Source: a bacterium | Lineage (GTDB): Bacteria > SZUA-182 > DTGQ01 | NCBI GenBank assembly: GCA_040755755.1 | Contig: JBFLZW010000001.1 | Span: 1 to 64,000 of the forward strand | Length of the DNA: 64,000 nucleotides | Direction of reading: 5' to 3' | Shown: piece by piece, positions 43,351-51,741 of the stretch | How positions within the stretch are numbered: the stretch's first letter is position 1 | Layout of the letters: each line of letters opens with the position of its first letter | The notes under the pieces: generated by a model | What the model was told of the DNA's origin: nothing | The model's database searches: none | Seen by the model: only the letters and a program-made list of their open reading frames with translations | Program-made: the position numbers and the translations under genes

Positions 43351-45846
43351 CTACTGCTCCAGCCCCCCCTGCTGCATCTGCCGGGCTCTTTCCAGCAACT
43401 GGGCAGCCATGACAAAATCCGGTTGCAGGCGCAGGGTTTCCTGATACTCCTTGATGGCCTGATCAATCATGCCCTTGGTGTCATAGGCTGTCGCCAGGTT
43501 GAAATGGGCCTGGGCATAGCCGGGAGCAATTTTGACCGCCTTCTGATACACGGCAATGGCCTGGTCCAGGGCCTGCTGGTGAAAGTAGATGGTGCCGATA
43601 TTCATATAGGCATCGGCATAGTCCGGCCTGGCTTTCAGTGCCTTCTGGTAGGCATCGAGGGCTTTGTCCGTCTGGCCTTTCTGGCCGTAGGCCACACCCA
43701 GGTGGAAGAAGGCTTCAGGGTTGTTTGGATCGAGGGTCAGGGCTTTTTCGATTTCCATGATGGCCTGATCCTCCTGATTGAGGCTGTAGTAGGCAATCCC
43801 CAGATGGATTCTGGGCTTGACCTGATCAGGCTGCAACTGGACTGCCTTTTGAAGCTCGGTGACTGCCTGGGCAGGTTTTCCGGTCATCAGATAGATATCT
43901 CCCAGCTCACTGGAAATGGTCTGATAGGCGGGCTTGATCCGAAGAGCGGTCTGAAACTCTGCGATTGCCAGGTCAAATGCCCTCGTTCTGGAGAAAAGGA
44001 GCCCTAAATTATAATGGGCATCGGCAAAGTTGGGGTCAAGGGCCAGGGCTTTTTGGATTTCTGTCCTGGCCTCATCGAACTGCTGCCTGAAGAGGTAAAC
44101 GCCGCCCAGCAGATTAAGTACCTCCTTGTGATCCGGATTGAGGCGAAGCGCTTCCTGAAATTCGGCCAGGGCGCGGTCCAACTCTCCCTGTGCGGCAAAA
44201 AGCGTTCCCAGTTGCCGGTGGGCATCGAGGTAGGCGGGATCAAGGCGTATAGCCTCCTGGTATTCCTGCAGGGCAAGGTCGGTCTTCTGCTGCTTCTCAT
44301 AGACCAGGCCGAGCATGAAGTGGGTGGAGATGTCTTTGGGGTTCGCCTTCAGGACCTGCTGAAAGGCCTTGACCGCCTCGATGAATTGTCCCTTCGAGTA
44401 ACAGGAAAATCCTGCATCGGCCTGATCCGCCACCAGGATAAAATCTTTGGGGTCGGGAAGGCTTTCCCCTTCGGGGGCGGGATTTTCGCTCCAGACGTAG
44501 CCAAGGCTTTGCAGCCTCTGCCTCTGCTCGCTGCTGAGTGCCGTCTGGGCATCTGATCCTGCCTGAAGAGCAGCGATGGATTTTCGCATCTCAAGGAGCC
44601 TGGCCTCGAGTTTTGTTGCCTGGTCAGGCTGATTGGCCAGAAGGTTGTTGATTTCCCCTGCATCCTGCCGGAGCTGATAGAGCTCCGGTTTTGGTGCCTG
44701 AATGTATTTCCAGTCCTGGGTGCGCAGGCCAAAGAGGGGACTGAGATGATGATTTAGCCTGGGATACAAAGACTCGCAATACAGATCCATATCCCGATTC
44801 AGAGGCTTGCGGTCCCTGTCTGCCGCCATTGCCGGATACAGGCTCACTCCCTGCATCTTGAGCCCTGCCGGGCTGCTGCTGCTGGTATTCCCTGCCGATA
44901 CCTTCAGGACATCGAGAATGGTCGGTACAAGATCGATGGTCCGGACCAGGGATGTGACCTTGAGGCCGCGGGAAAGTCTGGCCGGATAGCGGAAAATCAA
45001 AGGAACCCGCAAGGTGGAATCGTAGATGAAAAAGGCATGGGTCCGCTCCTTATGCTCTCCGAGGCCCTCGCCATGATCGGCGGTGAAAACGACCAGGGTG
45101 TTATCGAGCAGATCGAGCTGCTCCAGTTTGTCCAACACCCTGCCCAGGCACTGGTCCGTGTAGGCGATCTCGCCGTCGTAGGGGTTTTTCTGATACCGGC
45201 TCCGAAATGGCTCAGGGGGAGAGTAATCCGCATGCGGATCGAAGTAGTGGAGCCACAGGAAAAATCTTTCCTGATGATGTTCGTCCAGCCACTGGAGCGC
45301 CCTCTGGCTGGTGTTTTCCCCGATGCGCTCATTATGAAGGATAGAGGGGCCGCCGCTCTGGTTCTGCGAGCAGTCATCGTCGTAAAACTCGAATCCCTGA
45401 TTCAGCCCGAAGCATGAGTCCAGGGTATAGGAGCTGACTATGGCTGCGGTCCGGTACCCCTGCTGCTGCAAAACTTCAGCCAGGGTAGTTGCGGACTGGT
45501 CCAGGGTAAAGGTTCCGTTATTGCGCACGCCGTGTGAAGGTGGATACAGGCCGGTAAAAATCGACACATGCGATGGGAGGGTAATGGGGACCGGCGTAAA
45601 TGCCCGGGTAAAGAGCACGCCATCTTTGGCCAGCCGATCTATCCGGGGAGTTTCGACCTGCGAATAGCCATAACACCCCAGGCGATCGGCCCGCAGGGTG
45701 TCAATGGTAATCACCAGAAGATTTGTCCGCTTCTCAGGCTGCGGCTGATGCCGGGAGCAGGAGAGAAGGAAAACCAGGGCCGCCATACCAGCCAGAGTAA
45801 TCAAAGAATTAAAAGTGTCAAAAGCTTTCCGCCATCTCCTGGCCAT
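43351..45846 (-). CDS. Sulfatase-domain lipoprotein fused to TPR array
   Basis: An 831-residue protein with a lipobox at FLLSC (Cys30). An alkaline-phosphatase-fold sulfatase domain (about 40-420) has the metal site TIDTLRADRLG, the position of the activated residue as Ser92 in LPSHVSIFTGL, and ADHGEGLGEH. The Ser in place of Cys is common in this sulfatase-like branch. A linker is followed by about ten TPR units (about 470-815). The TPR region suggests protein-protein or multi-enzyme assembly at the membrane. The substrate is unknown; phosphoester or sulfoester hydrolysis or a transferase role are all possible. Confidence 0.9.
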   Translation of the reverse strand: MARRWRKAFDTFNSLITLAGMAALVFLLSCSRHQPQPEKRTNLLVITIDTLRADRLGCYGYSQVETPRIDRLAKDGVLFTRAFTPVPITLPSHVSIFTGLYPPSHGVRNNGTFTLDQSATTLAEVLQQQGYRTAAIVSSYTLDSCFGLNQGFEFYDDDCSQNQSGGPSILHNERIGENTSQRALQWLDEHHQERFFLWLHYFDPHADYSPPEPFRSRYQKNPYDGEIAYTDQCLGRVLDKLEQLDLLDNTLVVFTADHGEGLGEHKERTHAFFIYDSTLRVPLIFRYPARLSRGLKVTSLVRTIDLVPTILDVLKVSAGNTSSSSPAGLKMQGVSLYPAMAADRDRKPLNRDMDLYCESLYPRLNHHLSPLFGLRTQDWKYIQAPKPELYQLRQDAGEINNLLANQPDQATKLEARLLEMRKSIAALQAGSDAQTALSSEQRQRLQSLGYVWSENPAPEGESLPDPKDFILVADQADAGFSCYSKGQFIEAVKAFQQVLKANPKDISTHFMLGLVYEKQQKTDLALQEYQEAIRLDPAYLDAHRQLGTLFAAQGELDRALAEFQEALRLNPDHKEVLNLLGGVYLFRQQFDEARTEIQKALALDPNFADAHYNLGLLFSRTRAFDLAIAEFQTALRIKPAYQTISSELGDIYLMTGKPAQAVTELQKAVQLQPDQVKPRIHLGIAYYSLNQEDQAIMEIEKALTLDPNNPEAFFHLGVAYGQKGQTDKALDAYQKALKARPDYADAYMNIGTIYFHQQALDQAIAVYQKAVKIAPGYAQAHFNLATAYDTKGMIDQAIKEYQETLRLQPDFVMAAQLLERARQMQQGGLEQ

Positions 45847-45876
45847 AGTTTTTTCCTCCTCGTTCCACTCTTAACC

Positions 45877-46617
45877 TTACAGTCGGCATGGGTCATCCAG
45901 TTTCAGGGGCCGGTCAACCCAGAGCGCCTCGCCATATTTGACGTTAATCAATGAGCCAAAGTAGCGGCACCTCGACTCCACATGAAATGCATAATCGGAA
46001 ACCCCTATGGTCCGATAGGGGAGCTGGCTGTCTTCTCTGGAAGGGAATATCTGGGACCGGTAGGACGAGAGGGCTTCCACCTTCCGGGGAAATTCACTGG
46101 TGATATCCACCACAAAGGTGGGAATCAGGGGCTGGTGGCAGGGGTAGTAGTAAATCCGCCGGGGGTAATGGGGCGGATAACCAAGGTCGAGTTTGGCCAG
46201 CCTGGTTTGAAAAAAAGCCTGCTTGACGATCATGCCTGCGGCTGCATGATCCGGATGCCAGTCCTCCCAATAGGGGGCAAGGAGAATCGAGGGCCGCAGC
46301 TTCCGGATGATGCGGGCTGCGGCCAGGATATTTTCGTGGCTTGCAGTAAGCCGGGTATCGCCAAGGTCCAGATTTTCACGCACATCCACGGCAAGCAGGC
46401 GGGTGGCCTCGGCCATCTCCCGGGCACGGATTTGGGCCGTTCCCCTGGATCCCATCTCGCCGCGGGTCAGATCCGCAATGCCTGTCCGGTAGTCCTGGTT
46501 TTTCATCTTGATGAGTAATCCTCCGACGCACATCTCCACATCGTCCGGATGAGCGCCAAAGGCAAGAAGGTCAACTGCAAAGGTACCAGCCTCCTGGGGC
46601 TGGAGGTCTGTAGTCAT
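45877..46617 (-). CDS. bshB1: PIG-L family deacetylase, bacillithiol BshB1-like
   Basis: 246 residues from the ATG at 46617, which has AAGGAG eight bases upstream. The longer frame to 47058 runs antisense into bshC and through a repeat, so it is rejected. The metal-binding AHPDD motif is at 22-26, LTRGEMGSRGT follows, and DWHPDHAAAG supplies the remaining zinc ligands. Bacillithiol synthesis removes the acetyl group of GlcNAc-malate with BshB, then BshC adds cysteine. The next gene upstream is bshC, which supports the assignment. No bshA is in this window. Confidence 0.88.
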   Translation of the reverse strand: MTTDLQPQEAGTFAVDLLAFGAHPDDVEMCVGGLLIKMKNQDYRTGIADLTRGEMGSRGTAQIRAREMAEATRLLAVDVRENLDLGDTRLTASHENILAAARIIRKLRPSILLAPYWEDWHPDHAAAGMIVKQAFFQTRLAKLDLGYPPHYPRRIYYYPCHQPLIPTFVVDITSEFPRKVEALSSYRSQIFPSREDSQLPYRTIGVSDYAFHVESRCRYFGSLINVKYGEALWVDRPLKLDDPCRL

Positions 46618-46633
46618 GATATCTCCTTTTGAG

Positions 46634-46722
<89 letters not shown>

Positions 46723-46732
46723 TATATTATGT

Positions 46733-48064
46733 TCACGGCTCTGCTGAAATTTCAAGCTGATAATGGGAAAAATAATCTTCAGTCTCAAGTGTCTGGACAG
46801 CGGGTAAAAAGTCCGGGCCGTAGTGACTGAGAGGATAAAAGATATTGAGTTTTCGTTCCTGGGGATAGGTATCCTGAAGGATACCGGACCGGGCATCATG
46901 CAAAGTTGCGCTGAGGCGGGGCAGGATAATGGGCATTTTGAGCTCGAAATAATCATAGACGCCTTTAATCTGAGCAAAGTATCCAGCTTCGCCGGGGCCG
47001 GCAAAATAGCAGAGGGTGGGGAACAGGAATTCTGAAAAAACAGGCCGAAGGTAAACATTCGGGCTGAACCGCTCCGGCTGAAGCTGAATCAGCTCCAGCA
47101 TCTGCTGCCGGGAATAGTCATGGTTTTTCGTGTGAAAGAGCCGTCCATCCCAGGTCACTCCCTCCCGGCCCTGATTCTCATAGAGGAAGAATGGGCACTG
47201 GTGCGGGTGAAAAGGCAATTGCCGCCGGAAGCCGCATTGCTCAAGCTCCCGGCCTGCCTGATCGACCACTTCGGGCAAATCCAGGGGATCAGCCAGTACC
47301 TTTTCCCACAGGGGGGCGGCCAGCCGCTTGATTCCGGCATGGTTGGGTTCAACCAGGATCAGGCCGCAGCGCCCGAAAAAGGTCAGCATCAGGCGGGCAA
47401 ACCACTCACCCAGCGTGCCGGACCGGTTCAGGGTACTGTGAATGATGTGCGCAGCCTCTTGAGAATACCTGGCTGGTGAAAGCGCTTTTTCCAATTCCAG
47501 CATAAATGAAGATAATTTCTTTCCTTTCAGCGGAAGGAGCCCGGCCGGCTGCTTGAAATGGCCCCGCCTGGGGCGGATGGATAACACCCGGTACCCTCCG
47601 CCTTCAGTCTCAGGCCAGGAGACTGAAGCTGACTCCTCCAGGTTATGATCTTCCGAAGCGATCCAGAATACCGGAATACAGACCAGGCCGAAAGTCTGCC
47701 GGATCCGCTGCATCTGCCGCAGGCAGGAGACAGTTTTATAGATCGTGTACAGAGGGCCGGTTAGAAGGCCCGGTTGCTGACCGGTCATGATGACCAGGGT
47801 CCGGGGATCGTTCAGGCTGGCAATATGAGCCAGGGTTTCAGGCGGTGCATCAAGATTCCGGTGGTAGTCATGGAGATATTCGACCACAGCTTTCCGATGG
47901 GGGAACGACTGACTCTGGAAAGAGGCGATCTTCTCGCCTTCCTGACCTGGATGAAAGTGCAGAAATGATGAGAAGCCGGTTGGATCCCTGGCGTAGTCAC
48001 TGAGGAATGTACCTTTGGGGAGGATTTGGGAAAAATCGATCTTTGCTTCTATCCGCAACTGCAT
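46733..48064 (-). CDS. bshC: Bacillithiol synthase (putative cysteine ligase) BshC, short form
   Basis: 443 residues. The N-terminal IDFSQILPKGTFLSDYARD, MTGQQPGLLTGPLYTIYKT, WIASEDHNLEE and the Rossmann core are typical of BshC, as is the C-terminal ERKLNIFYPLSHYGPDF. Compared with the family's usual length of roughly 540 residues, about 95 are missing between the segment ending RSGILQ and the C-terminal motif, the place of the coiled-coil insertion in Bacillus BshC. The frame is continuous, so this is an internal loss rather than a frameshift. Adjacent bshB1 supports function in bacillithiol synthesis. Confidence 0.88.
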   Translation of the reverse strand: MQLRIEAKIDFSQILPKGTFLSDYARDPTGFSSFLHFHPGQEGEKIASFQSQSFPHRKAVVEYLHDYHRNLDAPPETLAHIASLNDPRTLVIMTGQQPGLLTGPLYTIYKTVSCLRQMQRIRQTFGLVCIPVFWIASEDHNLEESASVSWPETEGGGYRVLSIRPRRGHFKQPAGLLPLKGKKLSSFMLELEKALSPARYSQEAAHIIHSTLNRSGTLGEWFARLMLTFFGRCGLILVEPNHAGIKRLAAPLWEKVLADPLDLPEVVDQAGRELEQCGFRRQLPFHPHQCPFFLYENQGREGVTWDGRLFHTKNHDYSRQQMLELIQLQPERFSPNVYLRPVFSEFLFPTLCYFAGPGEAGYFAQIKGVYDYFELKMPIILPRLSATLHDARSGILQDTYPQERKLNIFYPLSHYGPDFLPAVQTLETEDYFSHYQLEISAEP

Positions 48065-48148
48065 ATGAGCCTTATAAAGAAGGTATCAGTTTCAGCTATC
48101 AGTTTTCAACTTTTTGCCTGGCGCACACTGGCCACTGACCACTAATAC

Positions 48149-48445
48149 CTAAACCTTTCCCCCTTTGCGGGCATCATTGGCCAGTTCGATAATTTTGCGG
48201 TAAACCGCATCGAGAAAAGCCGGAACGTCCTTAACTTCAAATTTCAATGACTTTACGATATCCAGTGCCTGATTCAAGCACCATTCCCTGTTCATCCGCC
48301 AATCTTCAACCTCCGGGACTGCACAGGAAGGCTCCGGATGTCCGGCTTGTGAGGGGCCTTGAGATGGCTCAAGAGCCACTCCCTGAGATGGCTGCTGGCT
48401 GCCTTGTTGTGTAATACCCGGCTGTGTGCTTTTTTCCTCGTTCAT
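48149..48445 (-). CDS. Small hypothetical protein with disordered N-terminus
   Basis: 98 residues from the ATG at 48445 (GAGAGGGG upstream). Residues about 1-45 are Gln/Ser/Pro-rich and look disordered. The C-terminal half (WRMNREWCLNQALDIVKSL, DVPAFLDAVYRKIIELAND) forms two or three amphipathic helices. It lies 84 bp upstream of bshC, with only a diverged repeat of the GGCCAGTGG type between. I do not recognise the family. Confidence 0.6.
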   Translation of the reverse strand: MNEEKSTQPGITQQGSQQPSQGVALEPSQGPSQAGHPEPSCAVPEVEDWRMNREWCLNQALDIVKSLKFEVKDVPAFLDAVYRKIIELANDARKGGKV

Positions 48446-48579
48446 GGTTTTTCCCCTCTCGTTATAAGCTTGTAAAGCTTCATCTTCTCCCTTGTCCACC
48501 TGAGGGTTCAGTAGCGGACAGTTTTAATTTATCCGGAGGCAGCCCCTTACTTTTTATGCCATGATGGGGCGCATGCGCC

Positions 48580-48625
48580 TACTAATCCCTCCCCCTATTG
48601 AGGGGGGATGTTAGGTGGGGGTGAA
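48580..48625. repeat. CCCTCCCCC..GAGGGGGGATG intergenic repeat
   Basis: A short hairpin of C-rich and G-rich arms with the tail GGTGGGGGTG. A near-identical unit is at 57238-57277. It is non-coding. It lies in the gap between the small hypothetical gene and the candidate RNA. Confidence 0.65.
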
Positions 48626-48699
48626 CAAATTTGTGCCTGAGTAGTTACGGTAACTATTATATAACCATATTCCCCTGACTGACAAGAGGTATAAATACC

Positions 48700-48911
48700 C
48701 GGCTGGAGTTCCCTTTCTCTTTGGAACGGCTGCCGGGCGCAGGGATCGCACGGGACTCTACTATTTTTCACGATCCTGAATGGATATTTGACGATAAAAT
48801 AAGGGAAGGGTAGCCTTTCGAGCAGGAATCTCTAGGGGAGTTACTGTGGAGGGCGACGGCTATCCTTCGTGCCGCTCACATCCCCACCCGGGAGGAGCGG
48901 CTTTTTGTTTC
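48700..48911 (+). ncRNA. Candidate structured RNA or leader ending in an intrinsic terminator
   Basis: A 210-base non-coding stretch with a series of plausible helices: GTTCC/GGAAC (about 48709-48733), a helix AGGGATCG/CGATCCT enclosing a T-rich loop (about 48744-48775), and a long-range helix GGGTAGCC/GGCTATCC (48807-48814 and 48858-48865) closing an inner hairpin. It ends in a GC-rich terminator. A TATAAA hexamer (48690-48695) could be its -10 box. I cannot match it to a known riboswitch, 6S RNA, SRP RNA or RNase P RNA. It may be a stand-alone sRNA or an attenuator. Confidence 0.45.
48871..48910 (+). terminator. Intrinsic terminator of the candidate RNA
   Basis: Stem GCCGCTC (48871-48877) with GAGCGGC (48895-48901), followed at once by TTTTTGTTT. 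A typical Rho-independent terminator, about 170 bp before the aminotransferase start. Confidence 0.82.
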
Positions 48912-49074
48912 TTGAGTATAGGGGGATTAAGTTCGCACACCAGGCGGATGTTCTTCAGCCTGTTTTGGCTCACTCAACGATCCTGCCCCGGTCGTTTTCA
49001 TTTTTCTTGATCACAACCTTCTCTTTGTGATATCTTAAGTGACAGTGTTTTATCAGAAGGGAGAGTATTCGAAG

Positions 49075-50376
49075 ATGCGTACTAACATTGTTCATATCGG
49101 TGCCGGAGAGCTCAGTTACGAGATCCGGGGGATCGTAACCATAGCTCAGAAGCTCCAGAGACTGGGAATTAAAATCATCTGGGAAAATATCGGTGATCCT
49201 GTGGCCAAGGGAGAAACCATTCCTGACTGGATAAAATCCATTGTCCATGACATCGTCCAGCAGGATTGCTCTTACGCCTACTGTCCCACCAAAGGTCTTG
49301 ACCATACCAGAGAGTACATAGCTGCGTTAAACAACAGCCGGGGCGGAGCCCAGATCACAGCGGACAATATCCTGTTTTTCAATGGTACAGGCGATGCCAT
49401 CACCAAGGTTTACAATCTTCTGAGACGGGAGGCACGGGTCATCGGCCCTTCGCCTGCCTACTCAACCCACTCTTCGGCTGAGGCTTCCCATGCAGGGATG
49501 CCGCCAATTACCTATAAGCTTGACCCTGAGAATAACTGGTACCCGGACATCGATGACCTGCGGAACAAGATCAAGTATAACAGTGCCATCTCCGGCATAT
49601 TGATTATCAATCCGGATAATCCCACTGGCGCGGTTTACCCCAGGGAAATCCTTGAGGAAATGATCGGGCTGGCTAAAAAATATGACCTTTTTGTCATCTG
49701 CGATGAAATTTACCAGAATATTGTTTACAATAATAAAGTAAATGTTCCTCTCTCCCTGGTGATCGATGATGTCTGTGGCATATCCCTGAAAGGGATATCC
49801 AAGGAAATCCCCTGGCCCGGCTCCCGGTGCGGCTGGATGGAAGTTTACAATGCTGGCAAGGATCCGTGCTTTGATCGCTATATCGAAAGTATTCTCAATG
49901 CCAAAATGGTGGAAGTATGCTCCACAACCTTGCCTCAGAAAGCTATCCCCAAGATCATGCAGCATCCCAACTACCGAAGCTATCTGACAGAAAAAAATGC
50001 ATTTTACGAGCAGGCTTCCAATCTTGCCTACGAAATTCTCTCTCCCCTGCGAGATATAATTATCGTCAATAGAACCAACGGGGCTTTTTACATGAGTATC
50101 GTTTTCCGGGAGGGTGTATTAAAACCCGGCCAGCGACTTCCGATCCCCAACTCGATGGTTGAGGAGTTTGTGGAAGGACTGGTAGTCAATGTCCCTCTTG
50201 ATAAGCGATTTGCCTACTTTATGCTGGCTTCAACAGGAATCTGCATTGTTCCGCTTTCCTCCTTTTGCACCGATCTGTTCGGTTTTCGGGTTACCCTTCT
50301 TGAGAAGGACCCTGCTGTCTTTCGCTCTACTTTTGAAACCCTGAAAGAGAACATCGATCGTTATGTTCACTCATAA
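49075..50376 (+). CDS. Class I/II PLP-dependent aminotransferase
   Basis: 433 residues from the ATG at 49075, with GAAGGGAGAG upstream; an in-frame GTG 36 bp earlier lacks support. Fold-type I features: INPDNPTGAVYP, ICDEIYQNI, and the PLP-lysine in GISKEIPWPGSRCGW. The substrate cannot be given; the closest-looking families are aspartate/alanine-type aminotransferases. It may be affected by the candidate RNA upstream if the terminator acts as an attenuator. It is followed after 42 bp by a small hypothetical gene. Confidence 0.9.
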   Translation: MRTNIVHIGAGELSYEIRGIVTIAQKLQRLGIKIIWENIGDPVAKGETIPDWIKSIVHDIVQQDCSYAYCPTKGLDHTREYIAALNNSRGGAQITADNILFFNGTGDAITKVYNLLRREARVIGPSPAYSTHSSAEASHAGMPPITYKLDPENNWYPDIDDLRNKIKYNSAISGILIINPDNPTGAVYPREILEEMIGLAKKYDLFVICDEIYQNIVYNNKVNVPLSLVIDDVCGISLKGISKEIPWPGSRCGWMEVYNAGKDPCFDRYIESILNAKMVEVCSTTLPQKAIPKIMQHPNYRSYLTEKNAFYEQASNLAYEILSPLRDIIIVNRTNGAFYMSIVFREGVLKPGQRLPIPNSMVEEFVEGLVVNVPLDKRFAYFMLASTGICIVPLSSFCTDLFGFRVTLLEKDPAVFRSTFETLKENIDRYVHS

Positions 50377-50418
50377 TGCCTTTATCTTCAGGCTTTGTAA
50401 TGCCGAGGAGGAATCCCC

Positions 50419-50697
50419 ATGACCGCTGACGAACTGACCATAAATTATGAAGAAGATGGAACGGTGAAGGTGAAAGAGCTCGATAAGGTCTTTCTGTCGA
50501 AAGGGGCCTGGACCACCATTATGTTCCTCTATCAGGAGCTCGACACCCGGACTGGTCAGATGAGTGAGCCGAAAATTTCGATTCGACGATATAAAAAGTC
50601 CGGTGATGTCTACCGGCAGCAGAGTAAATTCAACATCACGAATCAAAAGCAGGCTTTCCAGATCGTTGACTGTATTAAAAAATGGTTTGGGACGTGA
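50419..50697 (+). CDS. Conserved small hypothetical protein
   Basis: A 92-residue soluble protein with a strong GAGGAGG ribosome-binding site. Its central part (VFLSKGAWTTIMFLYQELD, then PKISIRRYKKSGDVYRQQSKFNI) looks like a conserved single domain with a C-terminal helix (QAFQIVDCIKKWF). It has no signal peptide. It is probably co-transcribed with the aminotransferase. I do not recognise a named family. Confidence 0.8.
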   Translation: MTADELTINYEEDGTVKVKELDKVFLSKGAWTTIMFLYQELDTRTGQMSEPKISIRRYKKSGDVYRQQSKFNITNQKQAFQIVDCIKKWFGT

Positions 50698-50870
50698 AAG
50701 CCAAAGGGTAACTGTTTCCCTGAAAAAACCTGCACAGGCAGTGAATTCTGATTTTGAGTGATAAGTTCTTAAGTAAGGATTTTTCAGAATTATGCCGATA
50801 TTATTCTTGCAGTAACAATTACCATCAATGGGAATATTCCCGGGTTATGTTAGAATAAGCAGGAGGAATT

Positions 50871-51056
50871 ATGCGTTACCTGTTGGGAAACTTTATCGAA
50901 AAAATAAGCTTAAAAAGCAGCCGATTAAAAATTATTGATCATTCCACGTTTCACCTTCTCCATTTAGAAAGAATTCCCCAGGAAAAGAAAATCCTTAAGA
51001 CCATCGCGAATAAAGACCGTTATAACCTGGAAACCTATTCACTGCAAAACAGATAA
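50871..51056 (+). CDS. Small basic hypothetical protein
   Basis: 61 residues (MRYLLGNFIEKI start, ending YSLQNR) with AGCAGGAGGAATT directly before the ATG, a very good ribosome-binding site. It is Lys/Arg/Ile-rich and has no membrane segment. Nothing in its sequence indicates a function. Start-site quality is the main evidence that it is real. Confidence 0.55.
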   Translation: MRYLLGNFIEKISLKSSRLKIIDHSTFHLLHLERIPQEKKILKTIANKDRYNLETYSLQNR

Positions 51057-51457
51057 AAACATGGGGAATTGAGCACAACTACTCAGGCTGAGAGAAAATT
51101 AAAGTCCAGCAGGGGATATCTCCTCATTTGCTATGAGGGAGGGGCTTATTCGCAAGCCTCTCCTGCTGTTTGAAAATAAGACAGGATGTCAGATTAAAAT
51201 TTATACAGAATTTTAAAATCTATACAGAATTCCCAGACTATCCCGTGCTTTTTACCCTGAAAAACCATCCATAATTTCTCCTCACTCCGCCCTGTATCAG
51301 GGTCTGCACCACTTATCTCTGCATTTTGGAAGACCTGGAATATTTCTTGAAATACTCAAATCCAGCTCTTGAAATTACTGCTACGGTCATACGAGCTACA
51401 GCCCTAAAACAGCAAAACGCGGGGTAGTCAGAAAAGGGCATTGAGGGAGAAAAATCA
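51057..51457 (+). other. Intergenic region with a three-way RNA-like fold
   Basis: About 400 bp without a gene. At 51107-51168 there is an outer stem CAGCAGG/CCTGCTG enclosing two arms, TCCTCAT/ATGAGGGA and AGGGGCTT/AAGCCTCT (loop ATTCGC). Both arms are of terminator quality, but only a weak T tract follows. It may end the 50871-51056 transcript or be a regulatory fold. The rest holds nothing that I can name. Confidence 0.45.
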
Positions 51458-51565
51458 ATGCTGAGTAATACCACTCTCGGTGTACTTGCTGCTTTGTTTT
51501 CCATAGGGATTTATGCTGGCGTGCTCCTGGCCGGTTATTTTGCCGGTACCCTTTTGAAAAATTAG
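51458..51565 (+). CDS. 35-residue hydrophobic membrane peptide
   Basis: A short ORF (start MLSNTTLGVLAALFSIG, end TLLKN) preceded by GAGGGAG. It is one predicted transmembrane helix with short polar ends. It lies 176 bp from the end of the nickel operon but on the opposite strand. Small single-helix proteins often belong to membrane complexes; no partner is evident here. Confidence rests on the start site and hydrophobicity only. Confidence 0.5.
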   Translation: MLSNTTLGVLAALFSIGIYAGVLLAGYFAGTLLKN

Positions 51566-51741
51566 GAGGTAATCTACGGGGTCGCAACGTGATCAAACGG
51601 TTTTCCACTGGTAACTTTTATGACTGTCTGAATAATTCTTATGAATTATGAATAAGGTTCCAAGGCTCTTTTCTGACTACCCCTGAATACCAGTAAGCTG
51701 GAAAAAGAGCATGGTCTTTACCGGGATGGAGACCACGCCGA

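Noticed and set aside
48700-48911. 6S RNA, SRP RNA, RNase P RNA or a named riboswitch
   Set aside because: None of the recognisable conserved motifs of those families is present, so only a neutral candidate RNA is called.
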